Of a stretch of 64,000 nt of DNA, positions 34,850-43,795 are shown piece by piece; position 1 is the stretch's first letter; every line of letters begins with the position of its first letter. The notes beneath the pieces were generated by a model. It was not told where the DNA came from. It ran no database searches and saw only the letters and a program-made list of their open reading frames with translations. The stretch spans positions 62,001-126,000 of the forward strand of contig CAYFLT010000003.1 in NCBI GenBank assembly GCA_964344055.1, given 5' to 3'. This stretch comes from OFTM10 sp964344055 (GTDB taxonomy: Bacteria > Actinomycetota > Acidimicrobiia > Acidimicrobiales > Aldehydirespiratoraceae). Made by a program: the position numbers and the translations under genes.

Positions 34850-37357
34850 GTGGGGCCTCCCGTGGATGACGAGCTTCTTCAGGACTTTCTGATCGAGAGT
34901 GGTGAGCTCATCGATCAGCTCGACCAGGACTTCGTGGAACTCGAATCGAACCCGACGTCACGCGACCTGCTCGCGGCCATCTTCCGTGGCATGCACACCA
35001 TCAAGGGCACCGCCGGCTTCCTGGCCTTCGAGAACCTCGAGCGCCTCACCCACGCCGGCGAGAACCTCCTGAGCCTCCTGCGCGATGGGGCGCTGGAGCT
35101 CACCGGCGAGATGACCGACGCCCTGCTGGCCGTCGTCGACGCCACCCGAACGATGCTCGACTCGGTCGCCCAGTCGGGCTCTGACGGCACCGAGAGCTGG
35201 ACCGAACTCATCGGCACCCTCCATCGACTCGCCGATCCCGACGCGGCCGCGTCCTCCACCGATGCCGGCCCGAGCGACGCTGAGTCCGACACGCCGGCCG
35301 AAGTGGCGGCATCCGAAGCAGCGGACTCCGCCACAGAAGCCCAGCCGGGAGAGATCGCCGCGGAGGAGCAGTCCGAGGACTCCGAGGAGTCCGACGCTGC
35401 ACCGGCGGAGCCGGCTGACGCCGCGTCGACCGAAGAAGACGGCACTGCCGAGACCACCGAGGCCGCCGAGACCACCGAGGCCGTCGAGACTGCCGAGACC
35501 GGCGACACGACCGAGACGTCCGAAGCCACTCCGGACGAGGGGGCGACGGTCACCGAGCTGCGACCAGCCGACGTCACGCCACCAGCAGAAACACCACCCG
35601 CCGAAGCGCCGCCGGCCGCACCTGCACCGGCCGCCCCCGCCGCCGAGACCGAGGCCGCGCCAGCCGATGCCACCGAGGGCGCGGCGCTGAAGACGACCGA
35701 CTCGACGATCCGAGTCGACGTCGATCTGCTCGATCGGCTGATGAACCTCACCGGCGAGTTGGTGCTGGCCCGCAACCAGGTCCTCCAGTTCCACGCCTCG
35801 ACCGGCGATCCGATCTTCCACAACACGGCTCAGCAGCTCGATCTGATCACGACCGAGATGCAGGAGAGCGTGATGCAGACCCGGATGCAGCCGATCGGCA
35901 ACATCTGGGCCAAGTTCCCGCGGATCGTCCGTGACCTCGCCTCGAGTCTCGACAAGCAGGTCGACCTCGTCATGACGGGCAAGGAGACCGAACTCGACAA
36001 GACCCTCGTCGAGGCGATCAAGGACCCGCTGACCCACATCGTCCGCAACTCGGTCGACCACGGCATCGAGTCCCCCGCGGAGCGCGTTGCCGCCGGCAAG
36101 CCCGAGAAGGGTCGTCTCGAACTGCGCGCCTTCCACGAGGGCGGCCAGGTGATCATCGAGATCACCGACGACGGGAAGGGCCTGGACGCCGAGAAGATCC
36201 GGGCGGCGGCCGTCCGCAAGGGCGTCATCACCGCCGAGAAGGCCGAGACGCTGTCCGAGAAGGCCGCCACCGAGCTCATCTGGCAGCCGGGCTTCTCCAC
36301 CGCCGAGAAGGTCACGAACGTCAGCGGCCGAGGCGTCGGGATGGACGTCGTACGCACCAACGTCGAGAAGATCGGCGGTTCACTCGACATCTCCACCGAG
36401 CTCGGGAAGGGCACCACGCTCACGGTGAAGATCCCCCTCACTCTGGCGATCATCCCCGCCCTCATCGTCACCTGTGACGACGACTTCTTCATGATCCCGC
36501 AGATCAACCTGGTCGAGGTCCTGCACATCGAGCCCGGGGACGAACCCGGAATCGAGTCGGTCGGCGACGCCGAGGTGTTCCGCCTCCGGGACAGCCTCCT
36601 CCCGATCGTCCATCTCCGTGAGGTGCTCGGGCTCGACAAGGCCTGCGACTTCCACGAGGAAGAGGGCACGAGCATCGTGGTCCTCAACGCCGACGGTCAC
36701 CTGTTCGGCATCGTCGTCGACCAGATCAACGACACCGAAGAGATCGTGGTGAAGCCGCTGGCTCCGAACCTCAAGCACCTGCTCCCCTTCGGTGGAACCA
36801 CCATCATGGGCGATGGCACGGTGTCACTGATCCTCGACGCAATCGGGATCGCCCAGAGTGCCGACATCTTCACCGGCGAGGAAACCGCCGAGGAAGAGGA
36901 AGCCGCCGACTCCGGCGAACGCCGGCACGGGCCGACCACGGTCCTGGTGTCTCGCATCGGAGAGAGCCGAATCGCCATCCCGGTGGCCCTCGTGTCCCGC
37001 CTCGAGGAGATCGATCGGTCCAAGGTCGAGCGGGCCGGTGGACGACAGCTCGTGCAATACCGCGGTCGCCTGCTCAACCTCTTCCACATCGGCGAGGCGA
37101 TCGGCTACCAGCACGACGAAGTCACCGACCCGACCATGCCGATGAGCGTCCTGGTCCACGAACGTGGAGACGAGCTCTACGGATTCGTCGTCGACGAGAT
37201 CCTGGACGTCTTCGACGTGACCCTCGGTGTTTCCGACGAGACCACCGCGATCGGAGTCGCGGCCTCGGCCGTGATCGGCAACCGGGCCACCGACACCATC
37301 GACCTCGGCCAACTCCTCGACCTCATCGACCAGCGCGGCCTGCTCCAGACGGCCTGA
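34850..37357 (+). CDS. cheA: Chemotaxis histidine kinase CheA with two CheW-like domains
   Basis: Core kinase of chemosensory arrays. Domains in order: Hpt (residues 1-120; phospho-acceptor H49 in MHTIKGTAGF); a long Ala/Glu/Thr/Pro linker (about 130-280) where the P2 domain would be; dimerisation helices (DLLDRLMNLTGELVLARNQV); HATPase with N box HIVRNSVDHGIE, DDGKGLD and GRGVGMDVV; a CheW-like P5 domain (about 530-670); and a second CheW-like domain (about 697-833). No receiver domain. The frame opens at GTG 34850; GTG 34862 (VDDELLQDF) is equally good and fits the family start better. First gene of the chemotaxis cluster. Confidence 0.95.
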   Translation: MGPPVDDELLQDFLIESGELIDQLDQDFVELESNPTSRDLLAAIFRGMHTIKGTAGFLAFENLERLTHAGENLLSLLRDGALELTGEMTDALLAVVDATRTMLDSVAQSGSDGTESWTELIGTLHRLADPDAAASSTDAGPSDAESDTPAEVAASEAADSATEAQPGEIAAEEQSEDSEESDAAPAEPADAASTEEDGTAETTEAAETTEAVETAETGDTTETSEATPDEGATVTELRPADVTPPAETPPAEAPPAAPAPAAPAAETEAAPADATEGAALKTTDSTIRVDVDLLDRLMNLTGELVLARNQVLQFHASTGDPIFHNTAQQLDLITTEMQESVMQTRMQPIGNIWAKFPRIVRDLASSLDKQVDLVMTGKETELDKTLVEAIKDPLTHIVRNSVDHGIESPAERVAAGKPEKGRLELRAFHEGGQVIIEITDDGKGLDAEKIRAAAVRKGVITAEKAETLSEKAATELIWQPGFSTAEKVTNVSGRGVGMDVVRTNVEKIGGSLDISTELGKGTTLTVKIPLTLAIIPALIVTCDDDFFMIPQINLVEVLHIEPGDEPGIESVGDAEVFRLRDSLLPIVHLREVLGLDKACDFHEEEGTSIVVLNADGHLFGIVVDQINDTEEIVVKPLAPNLKHLLPFGGTTIMGDGTVSLILDAIGIAQSADIFTGEETAEEEEAADSGERRHGPTTVLVSRIGESRIAIPVALVSRLEEIDRSKVERAGGRQLVQYRGRLLNLFHIGEAIGYQHDEVTDPTMPMSVLVHERGDELYGFVVDEILDVFDVTLGVSDETTAIGVAASAVIGNRATDTIDLGQLLDLIDQRGLLQTA

Positions 37358-37368
37358 AGGGACACACC

Positions 37369-37791
37369 ATGAGCACCCGCCTCTACGCCACATTCCACGT
37401 CGACAACACCTTCTTCGGCGTCGACGCCACCGACGTCCAGGAAGTCCTCCGGACCCAACCGATGACCCGGGTCCCTCTCGCCACCAGCGAGNNNNNNNNN
37501 NACCTCCGGGGTCAGGTCGTCGTCGCCATCGACCTCCGCGAACGACTCGGCTACGACGCGCCTGGAGAGGACGTCCAACAGCTCAATGTGGTCGTTCGAA
37601 CCGAGCACGGTCCGGTCAGTCTCATCGTCGACGACATCGATGATGTGCTCGAGGCCGACGACGACCTTCTCGAGTCCCCGCCCGCAACCCTCCGGGGCCC
37701 CACCAAAGATCTGGTAACTGCCGTCCACAAGCTCGACGATCAGCTGCTGCTCGTCGTCGACGTGAAACGCACCGTCCAGACCGCGGCCTGA
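37369..37791 (+). CDS. cheW: Chemotaxis coupling protein CheW (contains N gap)
   Basis: SH3-like scaffold protein linking receptors to CheA. The 140-residue frame has VDNTFFGVDATDVQEVLRTQ and MTRVPLATSE, then ten N (37492-37501), then LRGQVVVAIDLRERLGY, the conserved CheW core, and VSLIVDDIDDVLEADDD. Homologues have about seven residues more where the gap is. It starts 11 bases after cheA. Confidence 0.92.
   Translation: MSTRLYATFHVDNTFFGVDATDVQEVLRTQPMTRVPLATSEXXXXLRGQVVVAIDLRERLGYDAPGEDVQQLNVVVRTEHGPVSLIVDDIDDVLEADDDLLESPPATLRGPTKDLVTAVHKLDDQLLLVVDVKRTVQTAA
37492..37501. other. Assembly gap (10 N) in cheW
   Basis: Ten unknown bases between LATSE and LRGQV; the frame is kept as written but the missing segment is probably somewhat longer. 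Confidence 0.95.
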
Positions 37792-37906
37792 GCCGCTCCC
37801 CAACCACCGTCAACACCCGAACCAACCCCAGCTACACGGCCCCCCCCGACGTCACCGCCGAGGAACGAACCAACGGTTCGGGCCTGCCAACCAGAAAGGA
37901 ACCATC

Positions 37907-39133
37907 GTGGCTACGACCACCAAGGCCCGGCCCCAGACCAATGGATCATCGGGAACCGCTGCCGCCACCAAGAAGCGCCTGAGCGAGCTCGAGGCTCGCA
38001 TGGACGCACTCTCCCGCTCCCAGGCCGTCATCGAGTTCGAGCTCGACGGCACGATCATCGACGCCAACGAGAACTTCCTGTCGGTGGTCGGCTACGCACA
38101 CGACGAGATCGTGGGCAAGCACCACTCCATGTTCGTCAGTGCCGACGAGGCCCGCTCCGAGGCCTACGAGGACTTCTGGACCGCCCTGCGGGCCGGTGAG
38201 TTCCAGGGCGGTGAGTTCTGCCGGGTCGCCAAAGACGGATCCGAGGTGTGGATCCAGGCCACCTACAACCCACTTCTCGACGACAAGGGGCAGCCGTACA
38301 AGATCGTCAAGTACGCCTCGGACTGCACCGAGCGAGTCCAGCGTGCCCAGCAGGCCGCCCAGCTCCGTTCGATGGTCGAGCAGGCCCCGATCAACATGAT
38401 GATGGTCGACCGGGACCTCACGCTCACCTACATGAACAAGCGGTCGACCGAGACCCTGCGTAGCCTGCAGCACCTGCTGCCTGTCCAGGTCGACGACATG
38501 ATCGGCCACAGCATCGACGCCTTCCACAAGAACCCGGCCCACCAGCAGGCACTTCTCGGCGATGCCGCCAACCTGCCGCACAGCGCCATCATCTCCCTGG
38601 GAGACGAGGCCCTCGACCTGCTCGTGTCGGCGATCTACGACGACGACGGCGCCTACGTCGGCTCGATGGCGAACTGGGAGGTGACCACCGAGAAGCTCGA
38701 GCAGGAGCGTGAGGCAGCCCGCCTGCGCTCGATGGTGGAGCAGGCCCCGATCAACATGATGCTGGTCGACCTCGACCGAACCCTCTTGTACATCAACAAG
38801 CGGTCCGAGGAGACCCTGAAGTCGATCGAGCACCTGCTGCCGATGCCCGTGGACGACATGATCGGCCAGTCGATCGACGCCTTCCACAAGAACCCGGCCC
38901 ACCAGGAAGCGATCCTCAGCGACGCCTCCAACCTCCCCCACACGGCCATCATCCAGCTGGCCGAAGAGGAACTGGACCTCATGGTCTCGCCGGTCTTCGA
39001 CAACAACGGCCAGTACATCGCCGCGATGGCGAGAAGCTCGCCAAGGAACGCCACGAGGCCCACTTCTCCCAGGTCATCGCCGAGGTCATCGAAGCAGCCG
39101 CCCACGGCGACCTCACCCAGGAGATCGAGCTGA
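37907..39133 (+). CDS. Soluble chemoreceptor (MCP), N-terminal part with three PAS domains, frameshifted end
   Basis: Starts at GTG 37907 with a hydrophilic leader, so there is no membrane anchor. PAS 1 (about residues 38-140) includes IIDANENFLSVVGYAHDEIVG and ends in a PAC-like segment. PAS 2 (about 147-265) and PAS 3 (about 268-372) are close copies, both starting LRSMVEQAPINMM and sharing DAFHKNPAHQ. After residue 374 (the codon at 39026) the frame turns to nonsense (SSPRNATRPTSP). The receptor continues in another frame from 39031 (EKLAKERHEAHFSQ). This and the next entry are one gene; the sensed ligand is unknown, PAS domains usually bind haem, flavin or small molecules. Confidence 0.88.
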   Translation: MATTTKARPQTNGSSGTAAATKKRLSELEARMDALSRSQAVIEFELDGTIIDANENFLSVVGYAHDEIVGKHHSMFVSADEARSEAYEDFWTALRAGEFQGGEFCRVAKDGSEVWIQATYNPLLDDKGQPYKIVKYASDCTERVQRAQQAAQLRSMVEQAPINMMMVDRDLTLTYMNKRSTETLRSLQHLLPVQVDDMIGHSIDAFHKNPAHQQALLGDAANLPHSAIISLGDEALDLLVSAIYDDDGAYVGSMANWEVTTEKLEQEREAARLRSMVEQAPINMMLVDLDRTLLYINKRSEETLKSIEHLLPMPVDDMIGQSIDAFHKNPAHQEAILSDASNLPHTAIIQLAEEELDLMVSPVFDNNGQYIAAMARSSPRNATRPTSPRSSPRSSKQPPTATSPRRSS

Positions 39134-39156
39134 CCGGCGACGACGTCCTCGGCCAG

Positions 39157-40005
39157 ATGGCCGACGGCCTCCGTCGACTGTTCGAGTCCCTCCGGGGCAG
39201 CATCGGCCAGATCGCCGGTACGGCACAGAACCTGGCCGCCGCGGCGGACCAGCTGAACCAGGTCAGCGGCGAGATGCAGGGCAACGCCCAGGAAACGTCG
39301 AACCAGGCGAACGTCGTGTCGGCCGCTTCCGAAGAGGTCAGCACGAACGTCAACACCGTGGCCTCTGCGGCCGAGGAGATGAGTGTCTCCATCAAGGAGA
39401 TCGCCAAGAACTCCTCCGAAGCGTCCCAGGTCGCCAATCAGGCGGTCGAGGTGGCAGCCACCGCAGGCACGACGGTCACCCAGCTCGGTGACTCCTCGAA
39501 CGAGATCGGCCAAATCGTCAAGGTGATCACCTCGATCGCTCAGCAGACCAACCTGCTGGCCCTCAATGCGACGATCGAGGCCGCTCGAGCCGGCGAGGTC
39601 GGCAAGGGCTTCGCAGTGGTCGCCAACGAGGTGAAGGAGTTGGCGAAGGAGACCGCGAAGGCCACCGACGACATCTCCCAGAAGATCGAGACGATCCAGG
39701 GTGACACCGGCAGCGTGGTGGATTCGATCACCAGCATCTCCGGCATCATCGATCAGATCTCGGACTTCCAGACCACCATCGCCTCGGCCGTCGAACAGCA
39801 GGCCGCCACGACCAGCGAGATCGGTCGGAGCGTCAGCGAAGCTGCCCGAGGAAGCTCGGAGATCGCTCAGAACATCACCAGCGTGGCCCAGAACGCCTCC
39901 AGCACGACCTCAGGCGCCGCACAGACGTCCGAGTCGGCCGAAGGCCTGGCGACGATTGCCAACGAGCTGCAGCGTCTGGTCGGCAGCTTCAAGTACGAGG
40001 CCTGA
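39157..40005 (+). CDS. Soluble chemoreceptor (MCP), C-terminal signalling domain (same gene as 37907)
   Basis: Cytoplasmic signalling part of the receptor; the reading frame in fact opens at 39031, and 39157 is only the first ATG. A HAMP-like linker (HGDLTQEIELTGDDVLGQM) leads to a long coiled coil with the hairpin tip IAQQTNLLALNATIEAARAG followed by GKGFAVVANEVKELA, the CheA/CheW contact of all MCPs. The chain ends LVGSFKYEA, with no CheR-tethering pentapeptide. Compared with the preceding PAS copy, 19 bases appear to be deleted between 39030 and 39031, which causes the break. Confidence 0.9.
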   Translation: MADGLRRLFESLRGSIGQIAGTAQNLAAAADQLNQVSGEMQGNAQETSNQANVVSAASEEVSTNVNTVASAAEEMSVSIKEIAKNSSEASQVANQAVEVAATAGTTVTQLGDSSNEIGQIVKVITSIAQQTNLLALNATIEAARAGEVGKGFAVVANEVKELAKETAKATDDISQKIETIQGDTGSVVDSITSISGIIDQISDFQTTIASAVEQQAATTSEIGRSVSEAARGSSEIAQNITSVAQNASSTTSGAAQTSESAEGLATIANELQRLVGSFKYEA

Positions 40006-40024
40006 TTCCCCTCCTGACTCCCGC

Positions 40025-40063
40025 CCGCCTGGTGGTCCGAGAAATGTCCGGACCGCCAGGCGG
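40025..40063 (+). terminator. Strong hairpin after the chemoreceptor gene
   Basis: 15-base arms (40025-40039 and 40049-40063) pair fully if one G-T pair is allowed, around a 9-base loop. There is no U tract. It may end or attenuate transcription between the receptor and cheB. Confidence 0.6.
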
Positions 40064-40156
40064 CGAGGGTCATCTCCGGGGTGGTTCGGCCGAAACTGTT
40101 CGACGACCGACACGGCGGTTCTGGCGAATCACCTCCCACGAGATCGGCGACTCCCG

Positions 40157-40216
40157 ATGGACGCATTCACAGAGGTTTCCGACAACGGAATCCGCGAGAC
40201 CACGAGGGCCCACTGA
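40157..40216 (+). CDS. Possible 19-residue leader peptide before cheB
   Basis: ATG at 40157 opens a 19-codon frame (starts MDAFTEVSDN) whose TGA overlaps the cheB ATG as TGATG. It could couple cheB translation to an upstream ribosome. No homologue is known to me; it may be chance. Confidence 0.25.
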   Translation: MDAFTEVSDNGIRETTRAH

Positions 40217-41301
40217 TGGCACCGATCCGTGTTCTCGTCGTGGACGACTCCATCGTCGTGCGCCGGCTGGTGACCGAGGTCATCGAATCCGACCCTGATC
40301 TCACCGTGGCCGGCACCGCCAAGAACGGCGTGGAAGCGCTGGCCAAGGTGGTCGATCTCAACCCCGACATCATGACGCTCGACATCGAGATGCCGGAGAT
40401 GGACGGGATCGAAACGCTGCGCCGCCTGCGTGAGGTTCGCCCCCAGACTCCGGTCATCATGTTCAGCACCCTGACGGTGCAGGGGTCCGAAGCAACACTG
40501 GACGCCCTGACCCTGGGAGCCCGTGACTATGTCGCGAAGCCGGCCAACGTCGGTTCTGTCACCGCGGTCGTCGAGGAACTCCAGCGCCAGCTGGTTCCCA
40601 AGCTCAAGGCCCTCGCCTCACCGACGGTTTCGACTCCGAGAACTCCTCGGCGCCCGTCTGCCCGGCGCAGCGACGGCGGCTTCGGCAACCGACTCCGCCC
40701 CGTACGGGCCGTGGTCGTGGCGTCATCCACCGGAGGCCCCGTCGCCCTCGAGGCGGTCCTCTCCTCCCTCTCGGAGCCCCTGCCGGTCCCGATGTTCATC
40801 GTCCAGCACATCCCGCCGGTGTTCAGCGAGCTGCTGGCCAAGCGCCTCGACAGTCACTCCACGACGATCGTATCCGAGGGCTCCCATGGCGAGGTCGCCG
40901 AGCCAGGTCACGCCTATCTCGCTCCCGGAGGGCACCACATGCGGCTGGCGAAGTCCGACGCAGGAGTGATCACGACGATCCACGACGACGACCCCATCCA
41001 GCACTGCCGGCCCGCCGCCGACGCTCTGTTCAGCTCCGCGGTCGACATCTACGGCGGCGACCTGCTCGCCGTCGTCCTCACCGGTATGGGCCACGACGGT
41101 CTCGACGGAGCACGGCGGATCTGTGCCTCCGGCGGATCGGTCCTGGCCCAGGACGAAGCCACCAGCGTGGTCTGGGGAATGCCAGGCGCCGTTGCCGAAG
41201 CGGAACTGGCCAACGAAATCATCCCTCTGGCCGATGTCGCAACCCGGATCGAATCCTGGCTGGCGAGACACGGCACCCTCGCCGGGGCGGTGGCACGATG
41301 A
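40216..41301 (+). CDS. cheB: Chemotaxis glutamate methylesterase CheB
   Basis: Response-regulator-controlled enzyme that removes methyl groups from (and deamidates) receptor glutamates. Receiver domain: VVDDS (D10, D11), phospho-acceptor D56 in TLDIEMPEMDG, and AKPA with the conserved lysine. Linker about 135-160. Esterase domain with serine in ASSTGGP, histidine in QHIPPVFSE and aspartate in LTGMGHDG. 361 residues. The ATG at 40216 begins MAPIRVLVVDD; the longer open frame is ignored. Stop overlaps cheR as ATGA. Confidence 0.96.
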   Translation: MAPIRVLVVDDSIVVRRLVTEVIESDPDLTVAGTAKNGVEALAKVVDLNPDIMTLDIEMPEMDGIETLRRLREVRPQTPVIMFSTLTVQGSEATLDALTLGARDYVAKPANVGSVTAVVEELQRQLVPKLKALASPTVSTPRTPRRPSARRSDGGFGNRLRPVRAVVVASSTGGPVALEAVLSSLSEPLPVPMFIVQHIPPVFSELLAKRLDSHSTTIVSEGSHGEVAEPGHAYLAPGGHHMRLAKSDAGVITTIHDDDPIQHCRPAADALFSSAVDIYGGDLLAVVLTGMGHDGLDGARRICASGGSVLAQDEATSVVWGMPGAVAEAELANEIIPLADVATRIESWLARHGTLAGAVAR

Positions 41302-42161
41302 CCGTCAGCGAGACCCAGACACCCGAACGCACGAAGTCGATCTCCTCGGCCGATTTCGCCTTCCTGCAGGCGCTGCTGAAGCAGAAGGCCGGTATCGAGT
41401 TGGCCGAACGACAGGACTACCTCGTCGAGAGCCGGCTCCCGCCCGTCGCCCGCCAGTACGACCTGCCCGACCCGGCGTCGATCATCGCCAAGCTCCGCGG
41501 GGCCGGCGACCGCGAACTCGAGATCGACGTCATCGATGCCTTCACCACCAACGAGACGTCGTTCTTCCGGGACCACCATCCCTTCGACGACCTCACCAAC
41601 ACGATCATCCCTGAGATCCTGGAGAATCGCCGGCCCACCGAACAGCTCACCATCTGGTGTGGTGCGAGTTCCAGCGGCCAGGAGCCCTACACGCTCGCCA
41701 TGATCCTCTCCGAGGCCTTCCCCGACCTTGTCGCCCGTCGAGGCGCCCGGATCGTCGCCACCGACCTCTCCCGCACGATGGTGGGACGGGTCAAGGAAGG
41801 CCGCTACTCCCAGCTCGAAGTCAACCGCGGTCTTCCCGCCAAACTGCTCCTGAAGTACTTCGAGCAGGAGGGTCGGGACTGGGTGGCTCGCCCCGAGCTC
41901 CGCGGAATGATCGACGCCAAGATCCTCAACCTCCTCGAGCCGTGGCCGTCGATTCCCCGCAGCGACCTCGTGCTGTTGCGCAACGTGTTGATCTACTTCG
42001 ACACCGACACCCGCCGCGGCATCCTCACCCGTATCGCCAAGGAAGTCCTGAAACCGGACGGCTACCTCCTCCTCGGCTCCAGCGAAACGATTCTCAACCT
42101 CAATGTTCCCTACAAGACCCGGCGCTTTGACCGAGGGTCGTGCTACCGGCCGGAGGCATGA
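41298..42161 (+). CDS. cheR: Chemotaxis receptor methyltransferase CheR
   Basis: SAM-dependent enzyme that methylates receptor glutamates. 287 residues: N-terminal helical domain with LKQKAGIELAERQDYLVESRL, then FTTNETSFFRD (the conserved TNETxFFR), the SAM-binding WCGASSSGQEPYTLAM, ATDLSRTMVGRVKEGRYSQ and LLRNVLIYFD, and the closing LLLGSSETI. It overlaps cheB by four bases. Confidence 0.96.
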   Translation: MTVSETQTPERTKSISSADFAFLQALLKQKAGIELAERQDYLVESRLPPVARQYDLPDPASIIAKLRGAGDRELEIDVIDAFTTNETSFFRDHHPFDDLTNTIIPEILENRRPTEQLTIWCGASSSGQEPYTLAMILSEAFPDLVARRGARIVATDLSRTMVGRVKEGRYSQLEVNRGLPAKLLLKYFEQEGRDWVARPELRGMIDAKILNLLEPWPSIPRSDLVLLRNVLIYFDTDTRRGILTRIAKEVLKPDGYLLLGSSETILNLNVPYKTRRFDRGSCYRPEA

Positions 42162-42217
42162 CAGATGTTCTTGACCAACCACCGTCGGACCTTCGACGTA
42201 TCGCAGGAGGCGGATCC

Positions 42218-42598
<381 letters not shown>

Positions 42599-42617
42599 AC
42601 CCCGAGGAGAGCAGCAG

Positions 42618-43037
42618 ATGACCAGCCAGTTCGTCACCCAGGCCCTAACCGAGACGGACCTCGAACAGATCATCACCGACGTACTCGGAGTCCTCGAGGC
42701 TCCGGGTGATGTCACCGCCGAGGAACACGGAGGACAGATCGCATCGGTCGTGATTCACGGTCCTGTCGATGTCGTGCTGGTCGTCAACGCCGACGACGCA
42801 GCTGCGACCGCCGTGGCCATCGCCTTCTTCGGCGAGGATTTCGAGGACGGCGACCAGCCCGACGCCCTGCGCGAACTGGCCAACGTGTGTGCGGGCGCGT
42901 CGAAGACCATGCTCGACGGCGAGTGGACGATCGGGATCCCCACCGAGGGGCCGACTGCGCTCGACGACGAGGCGGTGCATGCCGTGGCACCAGTCGCCAA
43001 CGGACTCATCCGCATCTCGCTCGGCCGCGCCGCCTGA
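42618..43037 (+). CDS. CheX-like phosphatase domain protein
   Basis: A 139-residue protein resembling the CheX/CheC/FliY phosphatase family that dephosphorylates CheY-P. The ExxN active-site pattern is visible once, E86-L-A-N89 in LRELANVCAGASKTMLDG, within a predicted alpha/beta fold. It follows cheY by 19 bases with the SD GAGGAG. As the cluster has no cheZ or cheC, this is the likely signal terminator. The match is based on the motif and context. Confidence 0.78.
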   Translation: MTSQFVTQALTETDLEQIITDVLGVLEAPGDVTAEEHGGQIASVVIHGPVDVVLVVNADDAAATAVAIAFFGEDFEDGDQPDALRELANVCAGASKTMLDGEWTIGIPTEGPTALDDEAVHAVAPVANGLIRISLGRAA

Positions 43038-43056
43038 TCGGCCGCACCGCAGTCGG

Positions 43057-43791
43057 CTAGACAGCGGTCCCGACCTCCAGGTCGCCCAGCCAGTCGAGGA
43101 ATCGGACCACGTCCTCGCCGACGAACACGGCCTCGTGTTGTGGGCAGATCATCTCGATCTCGAGTGCCCGAACCCGACTGACCCAATCGTTCTTGGCCCG
43201 ATTGGACGGCATCCAGCGGCGATGGAAGCCCTCCATGTATTGGATGTGCAAGTCGAAGTTGTCGACCGTCACGGCGTTCTCACCCTCGGGGAGCAGGGCC
43301 GCACCGATGTCGCCCGAGAACAGGATCTTCGCCGTGGGGTCGTAGAGACAGAAGTTCGCCGACGAGTGCACGTAGTGCGCCGGGATGAACGAGAGGTCGT
43401 TGCTCGACCCCAGCGGGAGCGCACCGCCTTCGTCGGGAACCCCGACGATGGGCGCACCGAGCGAGAAGTGGGCGACGAAGCTGGCCCAGATCGCCGGGAC
43501 ATAGACCGACGAGTTGGGACACACGCCGAGCCACAGTGCCAGTGACGAGATGATGTCGGGGTCCTGATGGGAACCGAACAGCACCTCGATGTCACCAGGG
43601 TCGACGACCCGGGAGACCGCGGCCACGACGGGAGGAAACACCTCGAGGCCGCCAGGATCGAGCAGCGCACTCGCCGTGCCGTGGCTGACGATGTATTCGT
43701 TGGTGTCGATCACCTCGTCGGGCCGTGAACCGTCCCGGCCGATGTACACCCACCGCCGGGTGCCGTCGTCGAACAAGATCTCTCTGATCAT
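43057..43791 (-). CDS. Oxygen-binding di-iron protein (ODP), metallo-beta-lactamase fold
   Basis: A 244-residue protein with the metallo-beta-lactamase fold of flavodiiron proteins but no flavodoxin domain. Candidate iron ligands: H75, D77 and D79 in GSHQDPDI, H142 in HYVHSSANF, D161 in FSGDIGAA and H219 in CPQHEAVF. This is the layout of ODP, described in Treponema denticola as an Fe/O2 sensor acting in chemotaxis. The ATG at 43791 (MIREILFDD) is four bases after the receptor-like gene and is preferred to an upstream ATG. It is convergent with the che operon. Confidence 0.85.
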   Translation of the reverse strand: MIREILFDDGTRRWVYIGRDGSRPDEVIDTNEYIVSHGTASALLDPGGLEVFPPVVAAVSRVVDPGDIEVLFGSHQDPDIISSLALWLGVCPNSSVYVPAIWASFVAHFSLGAPIVGVPDEGGALPLGSSNDLSFIPAHYVHSSANFCLYDPTAKILFSGDIGAALLPEGENAVTVDNFDLHIQYMEGFHRRWMPSNRAKNDWVSRVRALEIEMICPQHEAVFVGEDVVRFLDWLGDLEVGTAV

Positions 43792-43795
43792 CGCC

